Below, piece by piece: positions 46,298 to 58,400 of a DNA stretch of 64,000 nucleotides (the stretch's first letter is position 1; the number at the start of each line of letters is the position of its first letter). The notes under the pieces were generated by a model. The model searched no databases, was not told the DNA's origin, and saw nothing but the letters and a program-made list of their open reading frames with translations. Both the position numbers and the translations under genes were made by a program. Source of the stretch: Formicarius rufipectus (Eukaryota; Chordata; Aves; Passeriformes; Formicariidae); NCBI GenBank assembly GCA_013399695.1, contig VXAU01003749.1:186105-250104 (forward strand), given 5' to 3'.

Positions 46298-47203
46298 TCC
46301 TTTGGAAAGCTGCTTTGTGTGTTCAGCATTTGGCGTCTCATTGAGTCGCGGCAGGTTTTGCGCAGTGTCTGCCACCTGCTGATGGACACAAAGCTCTTTG
46401 CACCTCCTGCCATCCACACCCTTCCTGCCTTGCTTGGCCAAAGGGGGAGCTTTGAAAGGCACCACGTGGTGTGCAGAGGAAAATGGGAGTGGTTTTACAT
46501 CGTGGCATTCCTTGAGATTTTTCCTTGAGGGTATCCCGATTTTCCTCAGAACGGGCGCGGGTGGGGAGGAATATCTACCTTGCTCTGAGCTGGGAATTCC
46601 TGTTGCTGACATGGAGGTGCTACTGCAGCTTGATGCAGCTGAAAAACAAATTATTGGAGGGGTGGCCACTGCATGAGAGCGAGGTGAGCTCGGGATAACA
46701 CCAACGTGTGAGCTGGGGATAAAACCCACGGAATTTTGGCTTCCTGTGCACATCCATGGTGAGCATCACCTGCTGGTTGTCAGAGAATTCTGACTCCTGC
46801 ATGGAGACAGCAGGAAATGTTGATTCATTGGGATTTATTTTGCAAAGGCAACAAAATATACTGGGTTTGGGGTTTTTTTCCCCCCTTGAAGTCCCTGATT
46901 TCCAGCTTAGCTTCCATATCCTAGTCAAGCAGCCAAGCTAAAACTGAAGAAAACCTTTCCCGCGTTTCATCCACATCCTTCCACATGAACCAAACACATT
47001 TCCATGTTGATGCCATGGGCAAGAGGACACAAACTTTGAGCCAAAAGGCTGAGTCAGCCAACACTTCCACGCTGGGGAGTCCCCTCTGGGATTTCCACAC
47101 GGTGCAGCCTGGGACTGGAGGTTCTTCAGGGCAGAGAGTCAAAGCTTCACAAATTGGTTTTCAGGCTCTGGTAAAAGAACCTCCTGGCTCTCCTGTTTAG
47201 TGA
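46298..47203. other. Intergenic, nothing recognised
   Basis: Unique sequence between an LTR and a CR1; no gene identified. Confidence 0.4.
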
Positions 47204-47544
47204 ACAAGCTGAGAAGAGGAGGGTGGAGACCTCAGAGCAGCGTGTGGAGGAACTACAAGGGGTCTGGAGAGGGATACTTCATCAGGAACTGCAGTGACAG
47301 GAGAAGGGGGAAAGGCTTCAACCTGAGATGGGGGAAATTTGGGTTAGATATATGGAAGAAGTTCTTCCCTGGGAGGGTGGTGAGGCCCTGGCACAGGTTG
47401 CCCAGAGAAATTGCGGATATTCCATTCCTGGAGGTGTTCAAGGTCAGGCTGGGTGAGGCTCTGAGCAACCTGGTCTAGTGGAAGGGGGTTGGAATGAGAT
47501 GATCTTTAAGGTCCCTTCCAACCCAAACTATTCTGTCATTCTAT
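47204..47544 (+). mobile_element. CR1 LINE 3' fragment
   Basis: Sense copy from AGCTGAGAAGAGGAGGGTGG to AAGGTCCCTTCCAACCCAAA and TCTGTCATTCTAT. Confidence 0.88.
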
Positions 47545-49834
47545 ATGAGACCCCTACTCTGGAAACCCTTCCCTGCTGGCAGCTCCAAGGTGTCCCAGTA
47601 GGACATTAGGTGTGTGGGACAGGTCACCCTCCAGCTCTGCATCCTTCCTGGGAGCTGGGAAGTGCTCCAAGGGACCACCTGCCAGCAGCCAAGTGGGCAC
47701 CACGGAGCAGCAGCAGGAACTGAACCCCACGGACTGAACAGACAGAACTTCTCTGCACAAACACGTCCCACAGTCACGGAAACCTGCCCCAGACTCTGGA
47801 GCTGTTTCCCTTCCTGCCAGCTCCAAGGATGCATCCCACAGGGCTGTGGAAACACTCTCAACAGCATTAGCATGAGGTTAAAAATTCCTGTCGTGTCCTT
47901 GAAAGGTATGGCTTGGGGTGTTTATATCCTTGCAGATTTGTTTTGCTCAGGCATGTTGTACAGCCTGTATATCATCTCCAGGACTAGTTGTTACTTATGT
48001 GTGCAAATAGAGTTCCACAAATAACAATGCATAAAATACAGAGACAATTTTCGGCACCCAGGGAACATAAAATATGCAGGCACTTGCAGGAGGCACAGCA
48101 GACTGAAAGGATTGGATTTCAGGCACTTTATGGAGACACCAATCTTCTGTGCATAGGCATATTGATTTAGAATTACGATTTGAGGGACATTTTAGTAATC
48201 TAGAAGTGTCCAGGTTTTTAGTGCCCACAGACTGTGCACAGTTTGATAGCATAAAGGCCTTTTATGTTCCCTTACAAGCTGTTCTGATTGGAATTCTGTG
48301 TTTGTATACGTGTTGGGGGGGGGAGAAATGCACTGAAAATAAACAGTATCACAGTAAAGTTTCCTAAAGTTGTCTCACCGGTTTTATATTTCACAGAAAA
48401 CTCAGGCTACCTTTGACACAAAGCCACTTAAAAATAACCCTGGCTTCATGTGGAGGTTTCTTGTTACAACAAAAGGCATCTCATGTTTGCGTGGGCTGAG
48501 TGGGATCAACAGATGAACTCCTAACTGAGGAGAACTCCCAATGTTGACTAAACATTTGGTTCCTTACTGATCTGATTGAATCCAGCTCCTGTTTCCAAGG
48601 TTTATGTGGTGGAATAGACAACATGTGGTGCTGGTAACCTAAAAAAGCACTATTTTGGGGTATTTGGGCCTCCCAGGGACACAGGTGGGAATATCTCTTC
48701 CCTCAAAAGGATCCTGCACGAGGCAGAAAAAACATAGCTTCCTACAAAATCCCTCAGCAGAAGCTCATGGAAAAGCAGGGTATGGTCTCCTCAAAGTGTT
48801 GCAGATAACTCATCTTATTACTCTTCCCTCTCCACCCAAATAGATTTACCCATCTAAAATGGGGAAATGAGGTCCACCCCTCCCAACTCTCCGTCTCTGG
48901 ATTTCCCTAAATCCCACACCCACATTCTCAGCAATGCCATAAAATGAACCCAGTGGCCTCATCATAACTATATAAGTAAAATCAAGCAATCAGGTTGGGC
49001 CAAAATGGTCTCATATTTCCAATCCATAATAAAAAATACTCCAACCAACCAGCCCTAGATGCCAGTAGGAGGGCACTGCTCCCAAAACACCTTTGGCATC
49101 TGAGTACTTTTTTTCCAACCAGCCTCCCAAACCCCTCCTAAAGATGAGGCTGAGCATTGAAATTCATAAAGCCACTTGATATGGAGGAACATCATCTCAG
49201 CAAATGTGACTTTTATGATTCCTTTCCTCCTACTCACCACGACTGACTCTTGTTCCCCAGGATATAAACTCCCTGCCTCTTCCTCCCCCCAGGGTGACAA
49301 GCGACTTCATTTGACTTTCACTTTGTCTCTCACTTTCCGCCCTCTTTCCCATCTTTTCTTCTGCACAGCTCCCAAATACACTCTCTTTAAACAAAGGCCT
49401 AATTGAGACATACCTAATTAACACCTGAGCATTTGTTCTCAGCTTGTATTTAGCTCTGGAAATTGCTGCTTCTATTTCAGACCTGGCTAAGGGCTTGCAT
49501 CCCTGAAGGTTTGCCTGGTATTTCCAGCAATACCAGTTGATCCAATAAAACACACACTGGTGGCTGTGTGTTCCCATCATCCCACCCACAGGGATCACAG
49601 GAGACACCATGGACATCCCAAATGACCTTCCTGAGCTGCTCTTGGGGAAAACTGGAGGCAAACAGAGAAGCCAAATGATAGTAATAGTCTGCTCCAAACC
49701 CTCTCAGCCGGTTGGAAAAGTTCTCTGTGGTGTTGTGAAGGTGGGATGTGCCAGGAATGTTCTACATTCCTGCAAGTCTGTAGCTCTGGGGGAGATCCCT
49801 GCCCTTGTGCCCTGGGAAATGCATGGCCCAAGTC
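47545..49834. other. Intergenic, nothing recognised
   Basis: About 2.3 kb of unique sequence; no known gene or mobile element seen. Confidence 0.4.
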
Positions 49835-49925
49835 ATAGAAATACTTGGGTTGGAAAGGACCTTAAAGGTGATCCAGTTCTAACCCCTGTGCTGCGGACAG
49901 GATGCCTTCCCCTAAATTCAGTTTC
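49835..49925 (-). mobile_element. CR1 LINE 3' fragment, short
   Basis: TCATAGAAATACTTGGGTTGG followed by AAAGGACCTTAAAGG. Confidence 0.8.
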
Positions 49926-50974
49926 TCTTCCCTGTTTCTCCCCCTGTTCTTTGGGAGGTGCAGGTTGGTAACAACTCCTTTACACTAAGCTAGAAATCAT
50001 GGATTATTTATGCCAGGTGAGCACAGACAATTATTTAAACAAATACAGATATTTGCTGTCTCAGAGCAATAGTGCAACAGGCTACTCTTTGCCAGCCCAG
50101 GGAATTGATGGCTGGGAGCTCCCAGCATCAGCTGGCACTTCCCTCACAGCAGACTCACGTCACACAGATGTTATTTATATTGTTTATTTTCTCCTGTGCT
50201 ATGAGCACTCCCTCAAATGAGCCTTACACTAAGTGCTTTAAAAAAAAAAAATAAAAAAAATCATGTTCCAGAAAAACACTGTTTGTTTTTGTTTTGGGGG
50301 AAGAATGCCAAAATCAAGGGAAAACAGCTCTGTGATGTTTTTATTAGAGAAGTCAACCAGATCCATCTCAGCTCTCCTCCAACAAATTGGCCTCCCATCA
50401 CAAAAGGCCCCAGGGCTGCTCCCACCTTGGATCAGCCCATCTGTGCTGTTGATTCCTTTAATCCCAGTGACCTTCCCCTCAGACACTGAGGCTGTGGTCT
50501 CAGCTCTGCCCACCTGAGCCAGCTGTTCCTGCCCCCTGGGTCTCTCTCCTGCAAACCCCAGTGTTGTCACCACCCATTTTACACCAGCTGTGGAAGAACA
50601 AAGGGAGATCCGTGGCTCAGACCTCCTGCCCCACAGCTGGCACAGAGATGGTGGAAGACTATTTTTCTTTGCCAGTGGAGGTGCCAGGTGCTGGGACAGT
50701 CCCAGGTGTCCCGTGCCATGATGATGAATTTAGATGTCACCCTGCTGACAGATGAGGAATCCCCCCTGATGAACTCTGCTCCCTTCAGGTTTGCCTCAGC
50801 ACTTCTCTTGCATGTTACAGCACCTGTGCAGGAGCCAGAAATCTTCATGACAGCTGCTGGTCCATTCCAGGACTGTGTTGGGGAAGCAATTCCTGCCTGG
50901 AAATTAGTCATGTGTTGTGTTATCATGGTATAGAGCAGGTAGACACACTCAAACCATGCAAAGCACTGGAACTC
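49926..50974. other. Intergenic, nothing recognised
   Basis: Unique sequence with an A run near 50241-50260. Confidence 0.4.
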
Positions 50975-51104
50975 TGAAGCTGTGGATGCCCCATCCCTGG
51001 AAGTCTCCAAGGCCAGGTTGGATGAAGCTTTGAACAACCTGGGCAGGGGGTTGGAACCAAATGATCTTCCAGGTCCCTTCCAACCCAAACCATTCCATGA
51101 TTCT
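50975..51104 (+). mobile_element. CR1 LINE 3' fragment
   Basis: GAAGCTGTGGATGCCCCATC to CCCTTCCAACCCAAACCATT and CCATGATTCT. Confidence 0.88.
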
Positions 51105-51649
51105 AAACCAGAGGTTTTTCTGTTAAAACACAAGCAAATTTAGCAACCCCTTTGTGGAGATCTTCCTCTTGGAAATTTGGGAAGGCCTCCTCCTGAAGAT
51201 CTAATGTTCTCAGCCCAGCCCTTTGGTGCTGCCTGTGAGCCTGAGCCCAGAAAACACTAAATCTGCTCACTGCTTCATCATCCCCACTCGTGGACTGAAA
51301 GCTAAAAGAGAGAAAAGAGAGAAGCAGAATCTGCCAAGCACCAAAATTCACTGGAGAGGCATCTGAGCTGGCAGAGGAACAGTTGTTTTCCACTCCTCCT
51401 TTCATCCTTTGCCAGAGCAGGGGACAAACACTGAGGAGTGACTGGGGTGGGGTTGCTGAGCACCAGGAGTCCTCATGCTCGGGGTGCTGGATGCTCTGGA
51501 GCAAAGTGCTCTGGAGAAGAGCCATGATCACAACACAGGTTAAAGGACAATGAAACCATTTCCCCCTAAAATTATGTAGGATGGTTGCATCATGGATACT
51601 GTCCTACTGAGTATTAATAATGCTAATGCTAATTAGTGATTACTTACCC

Positions 51650-51850
51650 TCCCCTGGGAGGGTGGGCAGGCCCTGGCACAGGGTGGGCAGAGCAGCTGTG
51701 GCTGCCCCATCCCTGGACGTGTCCCAGGCCAGGTTGGACAGGGCTTGGAGCACCCTGGGCTGGTGGGAGGTGTCCCTGCCCACGGCAGGGAGTGGAAATA
51801 GATGATCTTTGAGGTCCCTTCCAACCCAAACCATCCTATGATTCTATGAT
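51650..51850 (+). mobile_element. CR1 LINE 3' fragment
   Basis: Well-preserved sense copy ending CCTATGATTCTATGAT, directly after CTGGGAGGGTGGGCAGGCC. Confidence 0.9.
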
Positions 51851-52551
51851 TACCTTTTACCCTGAGATCCTGAAAAGAAAGATGACATTCTATGTCATAT
51901 CTGAGGGGATTTTAGCACTTTCTATTAAATCACAAGTCAAAGTTCTGCCTCCTTAGCTCATGTAGAACCTTTGCTGGTCTCAGTGGGGGTGAGTCTATTT
52001 TGAAGTTAAAAGACCTCTCTATTCAATAGGAGCATCCAGTTAGAAATAAATGTATTCCTCCCAAGACTCACATATTTTCCTTATTTTCACAGCATTGAAA
52101 GGTTAGCTGAGTGCACTGAATGTGTTTACAGGAGGCATGGACAAAAGAGGATGGAACACTGGGAGGTGCAAGGGCTGGAAGGCACAAGGAGGAGGTGGCT
52201 GTGGTACACACACACATTTATTTCCACCGCTCTGAGCTGACACCTGATGGCTGAGGTCTGGGGAGATGGAATGAGATGACTTACCTGTCCTATGTCCTGA
52301 GAGCATTCAGGAGGAGCTTGTCAGGGCCCTGACTATGCCAGCAGCCTCTCTGTCCATCTTTCTCCGTGATCCTCCTCTGCAGGGAATTCCATCCCATACA
52401 TCTGAGGGTTTGTCTGTCTGGGTTTGAGGTGCTGCTCTGCAACCTTCCACCTCAGTGAGCTGTGGGAAAGAGAGGTGACAATCCTGATGCAGGGCCTCTG
52501 CTTGGGTCTTGAATGGATGGGAGCTTGGATCTCCAGCCCTCAGCCCAACAT
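51851..52551. other. Intergenic, nothing recognised
   Basis: Unique sequence up to the target duplication of the solo LTR. Confidence 0.4.
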
Positions 52552-52557
52552 GCTGTC

Positions 52558-52855
52558 TGGCGCAGCGAGGGAGACTTGTTCTCTCAATATGAGTGATCAG
52601 CAAGGTTTATTGATTCACACATTACATTCTTATATGGCATATAATGAGCTAATACATGTTCTGCAACCTAAGCATATTATTGGATGCTTTCTTAAGGGAA
52701 AATCCCACCTATTACTCATGCCTTTCTAATCACAACATTGTTATCATCTACAGCTGTAGCAACTCAGACCAGCTGAATCCAATGTTTCCCAAACTCCCTC
52801 TCAGCCACCTGCAGCATGTCTGTGTAACCCTTTATTAGCCAACTAAGCTACCACA
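52558..52855 (-). mobile_element. Solo retroviral LTR, antisense, 6-bp target duplication
   Basis: Read on the minus strand the 298-bp unit begins TGTGGTAGCTTAG and ends CGCTGCGCCA. Perfect GCTGTC copies flank it at 52552-52557 and 52856-52861. It carries a TATA-like box (plus-strand 52629-52643) and a poly(A) signal (TTTATT at 52606-52611) about 50 bp before its end. No internal region is present. The duplication size suggests an ERVK-type element. Confidence 0.82.
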
Positions 52856-53256
52856 GCTGTCCTTCCTGGGATGGCTGGACCCTGAATCTGTGTCCCACTG
52901 TGGACCTGTGTGCTCACCTGGGCTTTTGGTGGCTGCCTGGTGGAGCTTGGGCGCCCTGTGCTGCTGCCAGGCCCTTTGTGAGCTGTGTGGAAGTTCTGTT
53001 TCCTGAAAAAAAAAAAAAAGTCAGCTGTAGGGACACATCAGGTTGCAAGAAAGATTATTTTGAGGGCAGATTTAAAAGCTGTTTTAGAGGCAGCCCAAAC
53101 CAAGTGGTAAATGCACCTTTTGTATCTTCTCCTGGTTGCATATTATGACAAGTGTCTCCCACCCACCTATTTCAGGATAAAATTGCCTCCAGGTTTAAGA
53201 GCAATCCCTCCAGCAGGCAGTGAGGCACAGCATCACTCTGCAGCTCCCTGACAGGA

Positions 53257-53557
53257 GGGGGGAGCCAGGTGGGTGGCAGCCTCTTCTCCCAGGCAACAAG
53301 TGACAGGACAAGAGGGAATGGCCTCAAAATGCACCAGGAGAGGTTCAGGTTGGACATCAGGAAGAACTTCTTCATGGAAAGGGTGGCCAGGCACTGGAAT
53401 GTGCTGCCCAGGGAAGCGAAGTCACCATCCCACGAGGTGTTCAAGAAGTGACTGGACGTGCCACTGGGTGCTGTTGTTTAGTGGACATGTTGGTGTCAGA
53501 TGAAAGGTTTGGACTCCATGACCTTGGGGGTCTTTTCCAACCTAAATCATCCTGTGT
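53257..53557 (+). mobile_element. CR1 LINE 3' fragment
   Basis: GGGGGAGCCAGGTGGGTGGC to the CTTGGGGGTCTTTTCCAACC tail, including GTTGGACATCAGGAAGAAC. Confidence 0.88.
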
Positions 53558-55090
53558 GTTGCCCTTGGTGTCCCTGCCATCCAGGCTTTTCCTGTAGCAA
53601 CCACAGCATCTCTCCCAGGGCACAGGTGGGAGCATCATTCTATGATTCTATCCTTCACACCAAGGGGGAGGCCAGGCAGCTGCTCCCTTGGCCACACAAC
53701 GTGGGTGGGAGCACATTCAAGCCAGGAGCCACACAGGGAAGAGGGGCACCGGACACTTGCCTTCATCATGGGTATGCAGAGGGCGAGAGCCACGAGCCCT
53801 GGGCTGCCCCTGAGCAGATGCCTAAAGCAAATGGTTTCTGTGCTCAGAAACCTCCTCAGTGCAGCTCCTCTTCTGCTGAGCAGCTGCAACAAAGTCCCTG
53901 CTGGACTATGCAGCACTGCTGCCAATAACGCTTTGTTTCCCTGCAGAAAAGTTTCCTCTCTTCCTGCAGATGCTTCTCTCTTCCTCCTGTGCCCTTAATT
54001 TGTTGTCAAGTCTCGCAGCTTCCCCTGTTTAATCAGGAGCCCAAATGGCTCAGAGCAGGTGCCCTGACTGCTGAGCTCCCTGTCAAGCTCTGTGAGCAGG
54101 CACATGGCCCTGCAGAAATAGGGAAGGAAATCTATATCCCTTTTCCCTCCCTGGCCAGGCTGCTGACAAATTTTGCCCTGCATTGCAGATGCAATTCAAT
54201 TATTTCAATGAACCCAATCAGAAATAATTAATGAAGACTTTTCTAACGCGAGTGGGGAAGGTCAGCCACCCAAACAGGGAGCTTTTCCTTTCTTTTGCGG
54301 TATTGCCACACTCAGCAGCTTTTGTCTAATAAGTTACAAAGCCTTGGTTTCCTTAATTTCAGGTGCTAATCCCTTTTGGGAGGGCAGGGGGAGATACAAT
54401 TCATGTCAGAGGATTATGAAGACACTGCTGGTGCTTTGAAATGGAAACTGTAAGAAGAGCCACGAGCTATGGTTACTACCCATGCAGCAACACTTGAATC
54501 AGTCCTATGCTTGCATGGGTGAATTTTGCCACTGAGCAAGATTTTCCAAGCAGACCCCAGTGTCCTTTGTGTCCCCTGTAGCTGTTTTCACGATGGAAGT
54601 TCACCGTGGGCAAGGGAGGGACCAGCTCTCATTTCTGTGTCCTCCTTGCAGGGAGGCTCTGCCTGCAGAAACACTTGTGGGTCAGCGACCCAGTGATTCC
54701 AGATGTCAACTAAATAGCCCATAATTGCAGTGATTTCCATGGAAGTGTCAGGCTGGGAATGTTTTTCCTGCTGCAGGTGCACAGTTATGCTGGAGTCTTC
54801 ATAGGTAAGAGCTCACTGAACTCAGTTTGCTCTGTTTGCTGCGTTTTCTGCTTCTCAAACACGGTTGTCAAATGGATGCAACTGCTGGCACGGGGTTGTT
54901 GGGGTGCTTTCCTTCCCTGTCAGGGAGCAAGAGTGCTTTATGAAAGCTGAAATAAAAGGTCAATTGGCATAATCAACAAATTAAGTAATGAATCTATTAT
55001 CATGCCTTCAATTTAATTAGGCAGTTAATGATTCCATCCCCTGAGTTAGAATGGGCATTTGGGTGTGCAGGGCACAGCGACTCTCAGTGG
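53558..55090. other. Intergenic, nothing recognised
   Basis: Unique sequence; a stray TCTATGATTCTAT at 53639-53651 is a CR1-tail-like echo. Confidence 0.4.
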
Positions 55091-55412
55091 AATCACAGAA
55101 TGGTTTGGGTTGGAAGGGACCTCAAAGATCATCTCATTCCACCTCCTGCCATGGACAGGGACACCTCCCACCAGCCCAGGTTGCTCCAAGCCCCATCCAA
55201 CCTGGCCTGGGACACTTCCAGGGATGGGGCAGCCACGGCTTCTCTGCCCACCCTGTGCCAGGGCCTGCCCACCCTCCCAGGGAAGAATTTTTTCCTAATA
55301 TCTAATCTAAACCCACTCCATCAGTGTGAAACCATTCCCCCTTGTCCTGTCACTCCAGGCCCTTCTAAATAGTTCCTCTCCATCTTTTTCTAAGCTCCCT
55401 TCAGGTACTGGA
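55091..55412 (-). mobile_element. CR1 LINE 3' fragment
   Basis: AATCACAGAATGGTTTGGGT to AAGCTCCCTTCAGGTACTGG, well preserved. Confidence 0.9.
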
Positions 55413-58400
55413 ACAGCACATTTTTAATGTACTTTATGGCTAAGACTGTTTATAACACAAAACCCTGAAAGGACACAATGGTTGCTTCGTTCTTTAGGCA
55501 TCAGTCATGTCCTCCTCTGAATCAGAAATGTGTATAATGGAACAGGGGGAAGAAACATCCAAGGAAATGGTCTGGAGTTGGTATGTTCTTGTGCTCACAC
55601 TTCTTTCCACATGACATTAGCAGGAACTAGCAAGAGACATATTCAGCAGTGCTCTTGGGCACAGAAATCCAAAACTGCCTTCTCCTTTGCAGCAGTGAGG
55701 GAGGAAGGAGAACAGGGACAGGGAGGGGAAGACACATTCCAGGAGCAGGGAGAAGCTGACTCTCCTGTCATCTCTGCTGCTGTAAACCAACCCTCATTCA
55801 TTGAAACTGTTTTGTTGGAAGATGGTACACTGAGGAGCCTCTGGAGTGACTGAGACAAGACACTGTCCTGCTCTGTTGCCAGCTCCCCTGGGAGTCCAAT
55901 CCCCCAGTTTTACCCTGATCACAAAAGCTTTTCCCACTGAAGCCCCTGTAGTGTTGATAGATGGTGATTAGGTCAGTGATGTTATTTGTCACTGCTTTTC
56001 CATCCTGGATTTAAACGCGGTCTAAGCAGATAAGTAGCAAACTGTTTATGGATGCAGCACTGAGAGTGTAATTAACCATCCTGCTTAATGAGGTGTTAGT
56101 GAGTCTCATCCAAGAGCTTGAGGACATGTGTACAGTGTGCTCCTCAGTCTGTGCCCTGAGCAGTGCTCAGCACACTGAGCTCTCCAGAGCAAACACCAGA
56201 AATTCCAATTGGGAAGTAAAGCTTTAGGATTTATTAAAGGTCCTGAGCCACCAGCACAGGCTGGTGCAGGACTGGCAGGGTTTTCCTCCCACACCAGGAT
56301 AAGACAGGTCCAACATTAGGCACTCAGGCTCTGGATTTGAAGGTTTTCTGCCTCCCGGAAAACCTGGGAATACTTGAAAGCCCCAGAACTGCTGATGCAC
56401 CACGGAGAGGCACAGGAAAGGGAGGCTGTGCCAAACCCCCTGATACAACCCCACAACCACCTGACTTCACAGGCTGGTTCTCCATCCAAGGAACAGCTCG
56501 AGACCAGATGCAACAGGAACCCTGACAGTGTGTGTTGGGAATGCTGAGACATTCCTGCAAACACAGGAAACGTGCTGGAGATTGGAAGTACAGTGAGCTC
56601 ACACAGAGGCCCTCTTTGCTCACCTGAAATTTGTATAAAAGTATATTCACATGCCAAATTCCACTCCAGTTGGCAGTACAACAATGAGTTCTTGACAAAG
56701 CTAATACACAAACAACAAAACTCCAAGCTCCAGGACAGAATCCCTTGCACGTGGAGTCCAGAAATTTATATCCAGTGGTTGGATATAAGTTTCCTTACTT
56801 GCATTAGCATTTTGCGACTGTTCCACTGAGCATGGGAACCCTGACAACCTCCAGAGATCCCTTTTGACCTAAATTATTCTTTGATCCTAAGAATTATTTT
56901 GAATTCTGTTGGTTTGAAACATGGAATAAGGTAGATACACGCTCAGCAAAAATGGCAGTGTCCTCTGGAAAAGAAGCCAGCAAGTTTTTGGCCTTAACTG
57001 GGTAAGGGCTATGTTATTTAACACCCTTCCCTTCCTCAATATCAGGTGAACTCATCTGTTTACAGTTGCATAATATCATTAAAATTTCAGCTTCTGAAAC
57101 TTTAAATACAAAGAGCTAATAAACTAAATGTTTAAGAGAACCTGGGATTAGATTCCACTGACCTTCACGAACTCCTTCGAGTAATTTATATAAATGAACC
57201 CACTTATTATTCATACCAAAAAATAATAAAATAAAATGCATGAAAAGAATGCAAATCCAGGACTGCCACTGGATTTTCCAGCTGAGATCAGAGCTGGTTA
57301 CTCCATTAGGCCCATAGCCAGTGCTCCATTGTGCTGCCAAGGCCACTGGAGAGCCCGAACCACTCCTAAATGACTCAAAACTATTTTCTTCCTGATCATT
57401 TGAGGGAGAACTTAGTGGAGTTTTGTTTTGGCCAAATCTTTGTGTCCAGGGTAGATGTTGGACCCCTCTGTGCTTTGTGGCCCTTGAGCTGCACAGGGAC
57501 AAACCAAGAATACATGAAACCCAACTGTGCTTGTTTGTTGTTTTTTTTTTTTTCCCTAGTCCTAAGTAAGAGGATGCAGCAAGTTTGAATATCTGTGCAG
57601 GAGCAAGTGTGAAACAAGCTCCACGTGACCCAGCTTGCATTTTAAAGAGGGAACATAAGAAGAGAAATTGTAGAAGCTGCCCAGTGCCAAACACACAGCC
57701 TTTGAGGTTGGAGCTGGGGGATCCCATGGCTTGGCCTCGTTCTTGCCTCACCCCAGTGCCATTCATAGAAAACTTGCATCTTTTAGGGGAAGTGTTTCTG
57801 TGTCAGCCCTTGGGGGAAGATCTATAATGGCAAAAAAAAAAAAAAAATAGGTTTGGGTTCTTTCCTTTCCCTCCTTTAACTGGAAAGTTAAAGGAGAAGG
57901 AGGGGGATGGAGAGATGCTCTGCCAGGGCACAAATCAGGGTGGGCAGGTATGTCCTGAAATTACCTCAGGGGAAACTTGGCCTTTCATGGTCTGCAGAGA
58001 GATGCCCGAGAGCCCAGACCTTCCAAGCTCACCTTCTGATGGTGCTTTGGAAATACCACCGTGGAAAACTGTGTGCTGAGTAAAATGGCACCACGGGGAG
58101 CCAGGACAGAGAAACACTTGTCCTTTGTGCTCAGGAATCTATTTTAGAGCTGTGCTGACCTTTACAAGAACCTGCCCTTAATAATACCGCAGATAAAGAG
58201 ACTGGCTCAGAGAGAGCACTTTCTAGCATGGATAGAAGGTGGACAAGGCCCTCAGAAAAGCCACCAGCCACTAAGCTGAAATGTCACCATCAGCCCATAG
58301 GAAATAGTTAAATGAGGTGTTATTATTGGTAACACAGACATTGGAAAAGAAAGATGAAGGAAAAAGAACTAAGCATTTCTTCCTGGTAAAAGTGAAGGGT

